Notes under the pieces: model-generated
Database searches by the model: none
What the model was told of the DNA's origin: nothing
What the model saw: only the letters and a program-made list of their open reading frames with translations
Source: Candidatus Methylacidithermus pantelleriae
GTDB taxonomy: Bacteria; Verrucomicrobiota; Verrucomicrobiia; Methylacidiphilales; Methylacidiphilaceae
Length of the DNA stretch: 64,000 nucleotides
Assembly (NCBI RefSeq): GCF_905250085.1
Contig: NZ_CAJNOB010000067.1
Location: forward strand, 24,286-88,285
Direction of reading: 5' to 3'
Shown here: positions 9,245 to 17,155 of the stretch, piece by piece
Layout of the letters: every line of letters begins with the position of its first letter
Position numbering within the stretch: position 1 is the stretch's first letter
Translations under genes and position numbers: made by a program

Positions 9245-10681
9245 GTGCCGCAGTTACGAGCTTCCCCTTTGCTTCTTATTGGTAATCGCTGGGTGGATGG
9301 TACGGGGAGCTATCCATTGCGGGACCCTTACTGGGGCAAAGTGATCGCCGAGGTTCCCCTCGCCGACCTCTCCCTATGCAAGGAAGCGATCCGACTGGCT
9401 CATGAGGCGTTTGCGACCACCAGCCGGGAAGCTCCGTGTGACCGAGCCGAGCGATTGGTTCGAATCGCCTCCCTAATCGAAAGCCGTAAGGATGACTTCG
9501 TTGAAACGATTGTGATGGAGGTTGGCAAGCCCAGGCGGCTAGCGACGGTGGAAGTGGAAAGGGCTATTGTCACGTTCCGAGCAGCTGCTGAGGAGGCTCG
9601 ACGGGAACTGGGAGAGCTTTTGTCTCTTCAGGGCTTTCCTACCGGCAAGGGTTACTTCGGGTGGGTGAAACGGTTCCCGATCGGGGTCGTTTTCGCCATT
9701 ACTCCTTTCAATTTTCCTCTCAACACGGTAGCGCATAAAGTTGCTCCTTGTTTGGCCACCGGTAACCCGATGGTCCTCAAACCTTCTCCCAAGGCGCCTC
9801 TTACGGCCATTCTTTTGTCAGAACTCCTTTTGGAAGCCGGTATTGTCCCGGGACAATACAACTTGATTGTTTGTGGGAATGAGGAAGTGGCAGAGCTGGT
9901 TGTGGACGATCGAGTCCGGAAGGTTTCTTTTACGGGGAGCGCTGAGGTGGGTTGGAAGCTTAAGGCCCTTTGCCCTGAGAAAAGGGTAACCCTGGAACTT
10001 GGAGGCAATGCGGCTGTCATCGTAGATGAACGCAGTGATTGGTTGAAAGCAATTGGTCCCATTGCTATGGGAGCCTTTGCCTACGCGGGTCAATCGTGCA
10101 TTAGTGTCCAGCGCGTGCTTGTTCATCGCTCGATCTATGAGGCTTTCCGCGACGCGCTGGTGAGCTTTACGCAGAAGGAGATTCACATAGGTGATCCGAA
10201 CCGTCCCGAAGTTGTGGTGGGGCCGCTCATCGACGCTTCGGCCGCAGAGCGAATCGCTCGGTGGCTGGCCAAGGCCCAGGAAAAGGGAGCCAGGATTGTA
10301 TGCGGGGGACGCTTCCAAGGTCCGTGCTTGGAGCCGACGATTGTCGAGACGCAAGAGGAGGAGCTAGAAATCGTGTGCGAAGAGGTTTTTGCTCCTCTTT
10401 TGGTCTTGTCGCACTTTGATTCTTTCGACGAGGCCTTGCAGAGGGTAAACCGGTCCCGGTATGGGTTACAGGCAGGGGTTTTCACCCGGGATCTTTATCG
10501 GGCTATGCAAGCTTTTGAGACCCTGGAGGTGGGTGCGGTGCTGATCAATCAGATTCCGACGTTTCGGATTGAAACGATGCCCTACGGGGGAGTGAAACGG
10601 AGTGGTTTTGGGCGCGAGGGGATCCGGTATGCGATGGAAGGCATGACCGAACCACGCGTTTGCCTTTGGAATTGTAACTAG
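9245..10681 (+). CDS. NAD(P)-dependent aldehyde dehydrogenase
   Basis: This cytoplasmic enzyme oxidises an aldehyde to its acid. It has 478 residues, standard for the superfamily. The Rossmann region holds FAITPFNFPLNTV and VSFTGSAEVGWKLK. The general base motif is LELGGNAAVIVD, and the nucleophilic cysteine is in YAGQSCISVQRVLVH. EEVFAPLLV and PYGGVKRSGFGREG complete the family signatures. Overall it is closest in style to the lactaldehyde or non-phosphorylating glyceraldehyde-3-phosphate dehydrogenase branch, but the substrate is uncertain. The start is a GTG at 9245. An AGGAGG lies ~20 bases upstream, beside a five-codon micro-ORF (GTG at 9231) that ends just before it. The zinc-ribbon gene follows after 66 bases. 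Confidence 0.9.
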   Translation: MPQLRASPLLLIGNRWVDGTGSYPLRDPYWGKVIAEVPLADLSLCKEAIRLAHEAFATTSREAPCDRAERLVRIASLIESRKDDFVETIVMEVGKPRRLATVEVERAIVTFRAAAEEARRELGELLSLQGFPTGKGYFGWVKRFPIGVVFAITPFNFPLNTVAHKVAPCLATGNPMVLKPSPKAPLTAILLSELLLEAGIVPGQYNLIVCGNEEVAELVVDDRVRKVSFTGSAEVGWKLKALCPEKRVTLELGGNAAVIVDERSDWLKAIGPIAMGAFAYAGQSCISVQRVLVHRSIYEAFRDALVSFTQKEIHIGDPNRPEVVVGPLIDASAAERIARWLAKAQEKGARIVCGGRFQGPCLEPTIVETQEEELEIVCEEVFAPLLVLSHFDSFDEALQRVNRSRYGLQAGVFTRDLYRAMQAFETLEVGAVLINQIPTFRIETMPYGGVKRSGFGREGIRYAMEGMTEPRVCLWNCN

Positions 10682-10747
10682 GGGCTCAAACGGGTACGGG
10701 AGGTTGGGAAAGCGACTCGGATTGGTGTTTCGGCCGAGCAATAGGGT

Positions 10748-11476
10748 ATGCAATCGAACATTCGGGAGCTTTTGGAAAGCCTGCTCCGCCTGCAGGAGAA
10801 AGATGTGAGGGTGCTCAAACTGGAGGAGGAACTTTTGCGTATTCCGAAGGAAAAATCCGTCCATGAGCAAAAATACGAAAAAGTCCGGCTCGAGTGGGAA
10901 GCCCGCAAAAAGGAACTGCAAGAGCTAGAGGTTCAACGGAAGCGCTTGGAACTGGAAGCACAAGCGTTACGCGATCGGATTGCCAAGTACAAACTGCAAC
11001 AAATGCAGACACGGAAAAACGATCAGTACCAAGCGCTGGGTCATGAAATTGAGTTGGCGTCCCAGGAGGTTGCCCGGATCGAGGACCAGGAACTTTCGCT
11101 TATGGAGCAAGCCGAGATCTTAAAGGGACGCTTGCAAGAGCTAGAATCGCAGGTAAGGGCAGAAAAGCTCCAGTTCGAAGAGAATGTTGCGGCTTTGGAG
11201 GCAAGGAAGCGACGATTGGAAGAGGAATTGGAGAAGACCCGGCGGCAAGTGAAGGAGGCGGAAGAAAAGCTAGACACCGAACTCCTCAGAAAGTACCGGC
11301 GGATCTGGCAAGCTCGAAAACCCCTGGCGCTAGCTCCTGTGACCCAGGACTCATGCGGGGGCTGCCACATGAAGATTCCGCGTCAAACGGTCTTGGACGT
11401 ACGATCAGAAAAAAAATGGGTCGAGTGCGAAAATTGTGGTCGTTTTCTCTACTGGGCGGGGGAAACAGGGGTCTAG
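10748..11476 (+). CDS. Coiled-coil zinc-ribbon protein (CT398/FlgZ-like)
   Basis: This is a 242-residue protein with a long antiparallel coiled coil (residues ~5-185, dense in Glu, Lys, Arg and Leu heptads). It ends in a C4 zinc ribbon, CGGCHMKIP followed by CENCGRFLYW. This is the layout of the widespread bacterial zinc-ribbon family that includes Chlamydia CT398 and Helicobacter HP0958. Those proteins bind RNA or the transcription and export machinery, but the general role is unsettled. It follows the aldehyde dehydrogenase in the same direction and its stop overlaps the convergent smpB stop by four bases. Confidence 0.85.
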   Translation: MQSNIRELLESLLRLQEKDVRVLKLEEELLRIPKEKSVHEQKYEKVRLEWEARKKELQELEVQRKRLELEAQALRDRIAKYKLQQMQTRKNDQYQALGHEIELASQEVARIEDQELSLMEQAEILKGRLQELESQVRAEKLQFEENVAALEARKRRLEEELEKTRRQVKEAEEKLDTELLRKYRRIWQARKPLALAPVTQDSCGGCHMKIPRQTVLDVRSEKKWVECENCGRFLYWAGETGV

Positions 11477-11925
11477 TTTCGCCTCCTTCGTAAAGCTCGG
11501 GCGATTTCCTTTTGCGCTTCCCGTTCCTTGAGTGCTTCCCGCTTGTCTCCTTTGGATTTACCCTCTGCGAGTCCCAAAAGAACTTTGATCTTTCGGTTTT
11601 TCCAGTAGAGCTTAAGCGGGATAAGCGTCCGGCCTCGGATCGAAAGTTTCCCTTCCAACCGGCGGATCTCCGCTTTGTGGAGAAGAAGTTTTCTTTTGGC
11701 CTTTGGATCAAAGGAGGGATCGGGCTGGTTTTGGTAGGGCTGGATATCCATATGGTAAAGCCAGGCTTCCCCGTCTTCCACCCGGGCGAAGGAACCGGCC
11801 ACATTTCCTCGTCCGAGTCGAAGGGACTTGACTTCGGGACCGCGAAGCTGGATGCCCGCCTCTAGCGTTTCGACCACGTGGTAGTCGTGATAGGCCCGTC
11901 GGTTGACTAAAATGTCTTCTCCCAT
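11473..11925 (-). CDS. smpB: SsrA-binding protein SmpB
   Basis: SmpB binds tmRNA and delivers it to stalled ribosomes for trans-translation. The 150 residues carry the family hallmarks. The N-terminus is ILVNRRAYHDYHVVETLEAG, followed by IQLRGPEVKSLRLGRGN, and the tRNA-like-domain binding region is HMDIQPYQN. The basic C-terminal tail (KSKGDKREALKEREAQKE, then an arginine run) is the helix that fills the empty mRNA channel. Its RNA partner is encoded only 1.6 kb away at 13547-13920. The 3' end overlaps the zinc-ribbon gene by four bases. Confidence 0.96.
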   Translation of the reverse strand: MGEDILVNRRAYHDYHVVETLEAGIQLRGPEVKSLRLGRGNVAGSFARVEDGEAWLYHMDIQPYQNQPDPSFDPKAKRKLLLHKAEIRRLEGKLSIRGRTLIPLKLYWKNRKIKVLLGLAEGKSKGDKREALKEREAQKEIARALRRRRN

Positions 11926-12279
11926 CGTTCGTTCTGTCTCAATCGAAAAGAAAAACGAATTCTGGAACTTGGGCAGGGAACCTCGTTTCTTTGGGTTTTC
12001 TTTCTTTTACCGATGGAAAACCCATCTTGAAGCGGCCAAGGCTCACTCCCAGGAGCATTCGGTTGTTCCAAGCGTGCTCCCGGAGGTTGTAAGCCGTCTT
12101 CTAAGCGTGGGGAAAAGGTAGGTTTTTCCGTAGGTCCGTAAAGGAAAGCCGTTTCCTTGTTTCTATGGGCCGATCGGCTCGTTGAGAGCTCCGAGGGCTT
12201 GCGGAAAGCCCAGAGGTTACTCCCAAGAAAGCTCCGTTTGTTGGATGCCGTGACCTCGAATGCGTCGGACACCAGACGG
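11926..12279. other. Intergenic region, no gene seen
   Basis: This is 354 bases between the smpB start and the rpoZ stop. Frames on both strands are short and have no recognisable domain. The smpB promoter must lie at the left end, but no clear -35/-10 pair stands out. Confidence 0.4.
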
Positions 12280-12507
12280 TTAAGCGGAACTTGGGGGAGG
12301 GGGGACTTCCTCAATGAGCTCGTAGGAAAGTTTGCCCTCACCGATCTCTTTGAGCGCAATTTCAAGAAATCCCCAGTCTGCGGGCGCTTCCACCAGCGGG
12401 CGCGCTCCTCGCGCAAGCAATCGCACTCTTCGGGATACGACGTTGACTAGGATTTCCGGGGTCGGAATTTTTTCCAGAGCTTGTTTCAAAAGGGCCGGGT
12501 CTTTCAT
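12280..12507 (-). CDS. rpoZ: DNA-directed RNA polymerase omega subunit
   Basis: Omega is the small assembly subunit of RNA polymerase. The ~75-residue protein has the conserved core PTPEILVNVVSRRVRLLARG followed by ARPLV and FLEIALKEIGEGKLSYEL, which match the omega pattern (N.VSKRVRQL, RPLV, LxIALxEIxEGK). The ATG at 12507 gives a typical length. An upstream in-frame TTG at 12537 would add ten residues. The C-terminus is a short Pro-rich tail. It is downstream of the methyltransferase on the same strand (78 bases from the chosen start). Confidence 0.85.
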   Translation of the reverse strand: MKDPALLKQALEKIPTPEILVNVVSRRVRLLARGARPLVEAPADWGFLEIALKEIGEGKLSYELIEEVPPPPSSA

Positions 12508-12585
12508 GTGAGCTTGCCGCGCTTTTACCCTATACAAAGTTTGACGGTGTGCCAGGGCTTTTTTCTTGTTTTCAGCACGTCTCGG

Positions 12586-13278
12586 TTACGGTTTTTGGTA
12601 CCAGTCGATCCGCGCGGGCGGAAGGTTGCGCCAGACAGTCGCTCCTTTCCCTTTGTGGAAAGCCTCGAAAGGCCCTCTGGCCCAGGGACGCAAGTCGTAA
12701 GTAAACTGGATCACTTTCCCACCCGGCGGTAAAACCAGTTCAATCTCCCGTTCCAGCCTCGATCGTGTAAGGGGGGACAGCGAGCGAAAGGGAAGCGAGG
12801 AGACCACGTGGGAAATCAACGGGCAGACCTGTCCGAAAGTAGCCCGTAATATCCCCCTCAACTCTTGGGCGTCTCCATGAATGATGAGCAGACGCGGAAA
12901 TTGTTCCGTGAGGAGATGGACGAGCCGCAGGGATTGTTCGACCACAATGAGCCGTTGCGGAGGAATGCCTTGTCGGAGAAGGGCACGGGTAACGGATCCC
13001 GTTCCCGCCCCCAGCTCCAAAACCCATGACCCGGAAGGGCGCTTGACACAACGAGCCATGGCCTCGGCCAGATAGAGGGAGCTTGGCACAAGCGCACCCA
13101 CGCTCCGTGGATGGAGAAGACTTTCTTTGGCAAAAACGAGAGTTTTTTGGAGGTTTTTTACGACAGAAACCGTCCACGGGCGAGAGGTCTGGCTGGCTTT
13201 GGGGAGGCATACGACTCCCAGATCCCGGGCGGCCGAATCTTTATGCTCCGCATCGCTAGGCAACTCTGGGAAAAGCAT
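12586..13278 (-). CDS. SAM-dependent methyltransferase (phospholipid N-methyltransferase-like)
   Basis: This is a class I Rossmann methyltransferase of 230 residues. Motif I is VLELGAGTGSVTRALL (residues ~86-101) and the acidic motif II is RLIVVEQS. The stretch FAKESLLHPRSVGALVPSS just before motif I is typical of the bacterial phosphatidylethanolamine N-methyltransferase (PmtA) and rRNA-dimethylase-like group. HVVSSLPFRSLSP fills the post-IV position. The likely job is methylating a phospholipid head group, but a different small acceptor cannot be excluded. The first ~50 residues are poorly conserved, so the start may lie further in. Omega (rpoZ) is the next gene downstream. Confidence 0.75.
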   Translation of the reverse strand: MLFPELPSDAEHKDSAARDLGVVCLPKASQTSRPWTVSVVKNLQKTLVFAKESLLHPRSVGALVPSSLYLAEAMARCVKRPSGSWVLELGAGTGSVTRALLRQGIPPQRLIVVEQSLRLVHLLTEQFPRLLIIHGDAQELRGILRATFGQVCPLISHVVSSLPFRSLSPLTRSRLEREIELVLPPGGKVIQFTYDLRPWARGPFEAFHKGKGATVWRNLPPARIDWYQKP

Positions 13279-13465
13279 AGCGTCTTACAAAACTGATAAG
13301 TTTTTGGATTGATACGGGGGCTTCCTAAAACCTTGCGGTCCGGTCAGAACGTCATTTCGTTGTCCTCGCTGGTGCCGCCGCAAAAATCCGACCACAAGTT
13401 ATTCATGGGGATTAAGTTAGGGAAGCTAGCCAGGATGAAGGCCCTGAGGCAACTCTTTTTTGCCC

Positions 13466-13500
13466 AAAAAGCTTCTCCCTAGATAGATCCGAAGCTTTTT
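13466..13500 (-). terminator. Rho-independent terminator, probably of purF-purM
   Basis: A 10-bp perfect stem (AAAAAGCTTC with GAAGCTTTTT) encloses a 15-base loop. Read on the minus strand it ends in a T run followed by GGGC. It is the first terminator-like hairpin downstream of purM, beyond the whole tmRNA gene. Its right arm touches the tmRNA -35 box. Confidence 0.6.
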
Positions 13501-13528
13501 TGACAGGGATTGGCCACGGCCGTATCAT
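13500..13528 (+). promoter_or_regulatory. Sigma70-type promoter of tmRNA
   Basis: A consensus -35 TTGACA (13500-13505) is separated by 17 bases from TATCAT (13523-13528). The mature tmRNA 5' end at 13547 would then follow a short leader to be removed by RNase P. Confidence 0.7.
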
Positions 13529-13546
13529 GAATTGGGTGCATATACT

Positions 13547-13920
13547 GGGGGCGCAAACGGGATTCGATTCCCGAAAGCCGCTTCCTGTGGCAAGCCGAGG
13601 TTGCAGGCTGGCCTCGTTAAAAAGCCTGCGAACAACTAAGTGCCAACGAAGAATTGGCTCTGGCAGCCTAAAGGATCGCTGCCACGCCGTCTGGTTGTGG
13701 CCCGTTCCGGCCGGGTCGCCAGCGGCGCAGGTTTGTTGCCGGACACCAGGGGAAGAGGCCGCTCCTACCCCTGGTAGAACTCACGGGCGGCTCGAAGAGG
13801 GCCAATGGGCTTGTGGCTTCCTGCCCGGCCGTCTTCGAATCGGTTCCAAGAAGTCACTAAGCTTGTAGAAGCAGGAAAGGGGTCATCGGGAAGACGAGGG
13901 TTCGACTCCCTCCGCCTCCA
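13547..13920 (+). ncRNA. ssrA: tmRNA (SsrA), one-piece, tag ANEELALAA
   Basis: tmRNA rescues stalled ribosomes and adds a degradation tag. The 5' end GGGGGCG (13547-13553) pairs with CGCCTCC near the 3' end (one G-U), forming the acceptor stem. The conserved AACGGGATTCGATTCCCG block follows at the 5' end, and a T arm (GAGGGTTCGACTCCC) precedes the 3' strand. CCA is not encoded. The tag frame starts at GCC 13642 and reads ANEELALAA with its stop at 13669-13671; with the alanine carried by tmRNA the tag is AANEELALAA. At 374 bases it is a normal one-piece tmRNA. The last 38 bases overlap the 3' end of purM on the other strand. A consensus promoter lies just upstream, and smpB is 1.6 kb away. 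Confidence 0.96.
13642..13671 (+). other. tmRNA tag-peptide reading frame
   Basis: Codons GCC AAC GAA GAA TTG GCT CTG GCA GCC then TAA encode ANEELALAA. The ALAA end is the usual ClpXP/ClpAP degron. Confidence 0.93.
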
Positions 13921-14968
13921 TGGTGTTATGATGATCTTCCGGAGATTTTTTGGGAACCAGATGAACCACCCGGCGACGGCTTCGAATGACCCGGCCAATG
14001 AGGAAAACTCGGCCCAAGGTTTGCCGGCATCTTTCCCACTGGTTCTCCGGTAGGACGGCCACAAGCCCAATTCCCATGTTAAAGACTGTGTAGGCTTCAT
14101 TCCAGGAAAGATTCCCTTGCTGGAGAAGCCAAGAAAAAATTCGAGGCACTGGCCAGCTCTGGAGCCACAGTTCTATTCCCATTCCTTCCGGAAGAATCCG
14201 AAGGAGATTTTCCGGTAGCCCTCCGCCGGTAATGTGTGCCAGTCCACGTACCTGAAAGCGACGGAGGATTTGGATTTCTGGAAGGTAGCAACGGTGAACC
14301 GCAAGAAGAATCTCTCCAAGGGGACGCCGAAAACCTGGTGGTTTTTCTGTGAGGGGAAAGCCTGTTTTTTCTAGGATTTTACGGACGAGCGTATACCCAT
14401 TGGTATGAAGTCCATGGGAAGGTAGGCCCACCAGGATATTGCCCGGCTGGATCTTGCTTCCGTCAATCCGCTGCGATTCTTCGACAACCCCGACAATAGT
14501 TCCCACAAGTTCGAAGTGCCCGGGTTGAAACGTGTCCGACAGCTGGGCGGTTTCGCCGCCGAGGAGCGTGCAATTCCACCGACGGCAGGCGGTAAGAATC
14601 CCTCCGAGAAGCTCTTGGAACATGCGTGGTTCCAGGCGAGCTACCCCGAGGTAGTCCAGAAAAAACAGGGGTTTAGCGCCGACCACAGCAATGTCGTTAA
14701 TACAATGATGGACAAGGTCTTGTCCCACTCCCCGGTACTTTTGGAGGGCCGTCGCGAGAGCCAGTTTCGTTCCCACCCCATCGGTGCTTGCCACAAGAAC
14801 CGGTTTTCGGTAGCCGGGGAAGCGCGCGCGAAACAGTCCGGCAAAACCACCAAGCTCCCCCAAGCACCGGGGGTCTTTCGGTTGCCGACGGCTCCGTACG
14901 AAAAGCTGGCTTTTGAGTTGCCGTGCCAGGCCTAACGACACACCGGCTTCCTCGTAACGAGAAGACAC
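13883..14968 (-). CDS. purM: Phosphoribosylformylglycinamidine cyclo-ligase (AIR synthetase)
   Basis: PurM closes the imidazole ring in purine synthesis (FGAM + ATP to AIR). Key motifs are ASTDGVGTKLALA (nucleotide loop), HHCINDIAVVGAKPLFFLDYL, LLGGETAQLSDTFQ, LVGLPSHGLHTNGYTLVRKI and HITGGGLPENLLRILP. I place the start at GTG 14968 (MSSRYEEAGVSL), which gives ~361 residues and matches the family. A far upstream ATG at 15157 would overlap purF by 139 bases and add unconserved sequence. The C-terminal codons (MEAEGVEPSSSR) are simply the complement of the tmRNA 3' end, so the protein has gained a tail from an RNA gene. purF lies just upstream in the same operon. Confidence 0.93.
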   Translation of the reverse strand: MSSRYEEAGVSLGLARQLKSQLFVRSRRQPKDPRCLGELGGFAGLFRARFPGYRKPVLVASTDGVGTKLALATALQKYRGVGQDLVHHCINDIAVVGAKPLFFLDYLGVARLEPRMFQELLGGILTACRRWNCTLLGGETAQLSDTFQPGHFELVGTIVGVVEESQRIDGSKIQPGNILVGLPSHGLHTNGYTLVRKILEKTGFPLTEKPPGFRRPLGEILLAVHRCYLPEIQILRRFQVRGLAHITGGGLPENLLRILPEGMGIELWLQSWPVPRIFSWLLQQGNLSWNEAYTVFNMGIGLVAVLPENQWERCRQTLGRVFLIGRVIRSRRRVVHLVPKKSPEDHHNTMEAEGVEPSSSR

Positions 14969-15018
14969 CTCGGGAACCGGGCACGAAAGAGAGGAAAAGG
15001 CTTGAGGCTTCGGATCCC

Positions 15019-16506
15019 TTAGAGAAGACACGGTTGCTCCATTGGCTCGTCGTCCACCAGAAGGGGGGTTACACTCCCGGGTCGTCGCTCCAAGACGAAT
15101 TTGTCCATCGGGTGATGAGGAGGCAAGGGATAGCAGCCTGTGAAACAGGCCGTGCAAAACCGGTTGGCAGGAAGGCCACAGGCTCGAATCATGCCTTCCA
15201 CGCTCAAATATCCAAGAGAATCGACACCAAGGTAGGTTTGGATTTGAGCAAGGTCCATTTGGTTAGCCAGCAGGCAGGATGGATCCGGGAAATCAATTCC
15301 GTAATAACACGCATAGCGATGGGGAGGACAGCTAATCCTCAAGTGTACTTCACGCGCTCCCGCTTCTCTGAGCGTCATAATGCGTCCTCGTGCGGTCGTT
15401 CCGCGGACCACGGAATCGTCTACTACTACGACCCGTTTATCTCGAATAGCCTCATCGATGAGGTTGAGTTTTATCCGGACGCTAAAGTCTCGAATTAACT
15501 GGGTCGGTTGAAGAAAGGTCCTTCCAATATAATGGTTGCGGACAAAGGCTGGATAAAAGGGGATTTTACTCTCCTGGGCATATCCCAGAGCAGCATAAAT
15601 TCCTGAATCAGGCACCGGGATCACAAGATCGGCTTCCACCGGATGTTCCCGGGCCAATTCGATGCCCATTTGCACGCGAACCTGGCTTACGTTTTTTCCC
15701 AAAAGATTGGAGTCGGGGCGAGCAAAGTAGACAAACTCAAAAACGCAGAAGGCTTCTGGCAAGCTGGCAGAATAAGGAAAAAGGGACTTTTGCCCTTCCT
15801 CGGTAACGATCAAAACTTCTCCTGGCGCAAGATCTCGTACCCAGCGGGCGTGGATAAGGTCGAAAGCACAGGTTTCGCTCGAAATGACCACGGCATCCTC
15901 AAGAGTCCCCAGAGAAAGAGGCCGAAAACCGAAAGGATCCCGTGCGGCAACCAGCGCGTTTTCAGTGAGCAACACCAAAGAAAATGCTCCTCGAATCCGC
16001 CGGAGCGCTCGCAAAAGCCCCTGGTGTTCCCCGGGCTCAGCGGGCTGAGCCAAAAGGTGGAGAATGATCTCGCTATCGGTTGTCGTTTGGAAAATGGAGC
16101 CTTTGGCTTCTAGCTCGTCCCGCAGTTGGCCCGCGTTGACCAGGTTTCCGTTATGCGCGATGGCCAGTTGTCCCCGCGCGCAAGAGACCACGATCGGCTG
16201 GGCGTTTTTCAGCAGGCTCGAACCCGTGGTCGAGTAACGAACATGACCAATGGCACGGGAGCCTTGGAGAGATCGTAGCGTCAGGCTATCAAACACTTGC
16301 GAGACAAGACCCATTCCCTTGTGCACCCGGAAGGGCTTTCCAGGACCCTCGGAGGCGGCAATCCCGGCGCTTTCCTGGCCACGATGTTGCAGAGCGTAAA
16401 GTCCGTAGTAAGTAAGTTCGCTGGCCCGGGGGTGACCGAACACACCAAAGATACCGCACTCGTGCTTCGGGTACGGAAACCCGGGCTTTGTGACCCGCTT
16501 GTGCAG
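15019..16506 (-). CDS. purF: Amidophosphoribosyltransferase, Fe-S type with propeptide
   Basis: PurF makes phosphoribosylamine from PRPP and glutamine, the first step of purine synthesis. The N-terminal Ntn glutaminase begins at the cysteine of CGIFGVFGHPRASE. The PRPP motif is VVVVDDSVVRGTTARGRI. Cysteines in ISCPPHRYACYYG, DPSCLLA and FCTACFTGCYP indicate the Bacillus-type [4Fe-4S] enzyme, in which a propeptide is removed. The frame is open far upstream, but a strong ribosome site (AAGGAGG) sits five bases before an in-frame CTG at 16506. That start gives a 16-residue propeptide and 495 residues in all, the expected size. The CTG start is an inference. purM follows 50 bases downstream of the stop. 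Confidence 0.93.
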   Translation of the reverse strand: MHKRVTKPGFPYPKHECGIFGVFGHPRASELTYYGLYALQHRGQESAGIAASEGPGKPFRVHKGMGLVSQVFDSLTLRSLQGSRAIGHVRYSTTGSSLLKNAQPIVVSCARGQLAIAHNGNLVNAGQLRDELEAKGSIFQTTTDSEIILHLLAQPAEPGEHQGLLRALRRIRGAFSLVLLTENALVAARDPFGFRPLSLGTLEDAVVISSETCAFDLIHARWVRDLAPGEVLIVTEEGQKSLFPYSASLPEAFCVFEFVYFARPDSNLLGKNVSQVRVQMGIELAREHPVEADLVIPVPDSGIYAALGYAQESKIPFYPAFVRNHYIGRTFLQPTQLIRDFSVRIKLNLIDEAIRDKRVVVVDDSVVRGTTARGRIMTLREAGAREVHLRISCPPHRYACYYGIDFPDPSCLLANQMDLAQIQTYLGVDSLGYLSVEGMIRACGLPANRFCTACFTGCYPLPPHHPMDKFVLERRPGSVTPLLVDDEPMEQPCLL

Positions 16507-16689
16507 AAATACCTCCTTCCTGGCCAAAGCTATCTCCCAACTTCTACTATGCCATTGCTGTTCGATCGGGAATACTTTTTCTTTTGGGGCTCGTCTTTTG
16601 GGTCTAAGGCTTCGGGTGTCGAAAACCGTGTGCCTGGAGGATAGGAAAAGAAGAAAAAAATCGGTTAGCAAAACCATGGGCTTGTCAAG

Positions 16690-17155
16690 AGCCTAGTGCC
16701 CAGCGTGCATGCGGACGCAGAGCAGCTTGGTGGCGGTGTCGCTTTCTACGCGCGGATGGGCAAGCGCCCATTAAAGAGCGGCTACAGAGACCATTGGCTT
16801 GGGTTTTCTTGAGTTGGCTCTCGAGCAAACCGTTGCAAATCGTCAAGGCCATCAATGAGGCCCGGCTCTGCCATGAATGGCCATCGCAGAGGGCTCGTTA
16901 GGCAGGTCTCTCATCCAAAGGATGGCGTCATCCTGGTCGAGTAGTGCGACCGGCTCATGCGTTTGGGCTTGGAGTACCGGTAAGCGGCATTGGCCGGCGA
17001 GAGTCGATCGATCTTGGTGGTGGATTCCAAAGAGAGGACCAACGATATGGTCTGCGATCTGGGTGGGGAGATCGATTCATTGTGTGCCCCGATTTTCCGA
17101 AAGAGATCCCAGTAGAAGGGTGCCAAGAAGGCGCTCGCAGCGATCGCATGAGCAA
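16690..17155 (+). pseudogene. Decayed IS607-type TnpA serine resolvase
   Basis: No intact frame remains, but pieces in different plus-strand frames line up in order with an IS607 resolvase. These are FYARMGKRP (the YARVS region), SAMNGHRRGLVR (the GSGMNGHRRGL region), HPKDGVILVE then CDRLMRLGLEYR (VEHRDRLMRFGLEY), SILVVDSKERTNDMVCDL, and KKALAAIA at the end. At least three stops and two frame changes separate them. A decayed TnpB gene follows directly, as in intact IS607 elements. Confidence 0.65.

Noticed and set aside
13883..13920. C-terminal MEAEGVEPSSSR as a meaningful peptide or separate small gene
   Set aside because: It is simply the complement of the tmRNA T arm and acceptor; such peptides appear wherever a gene runs into a tRNA-like 3' end.
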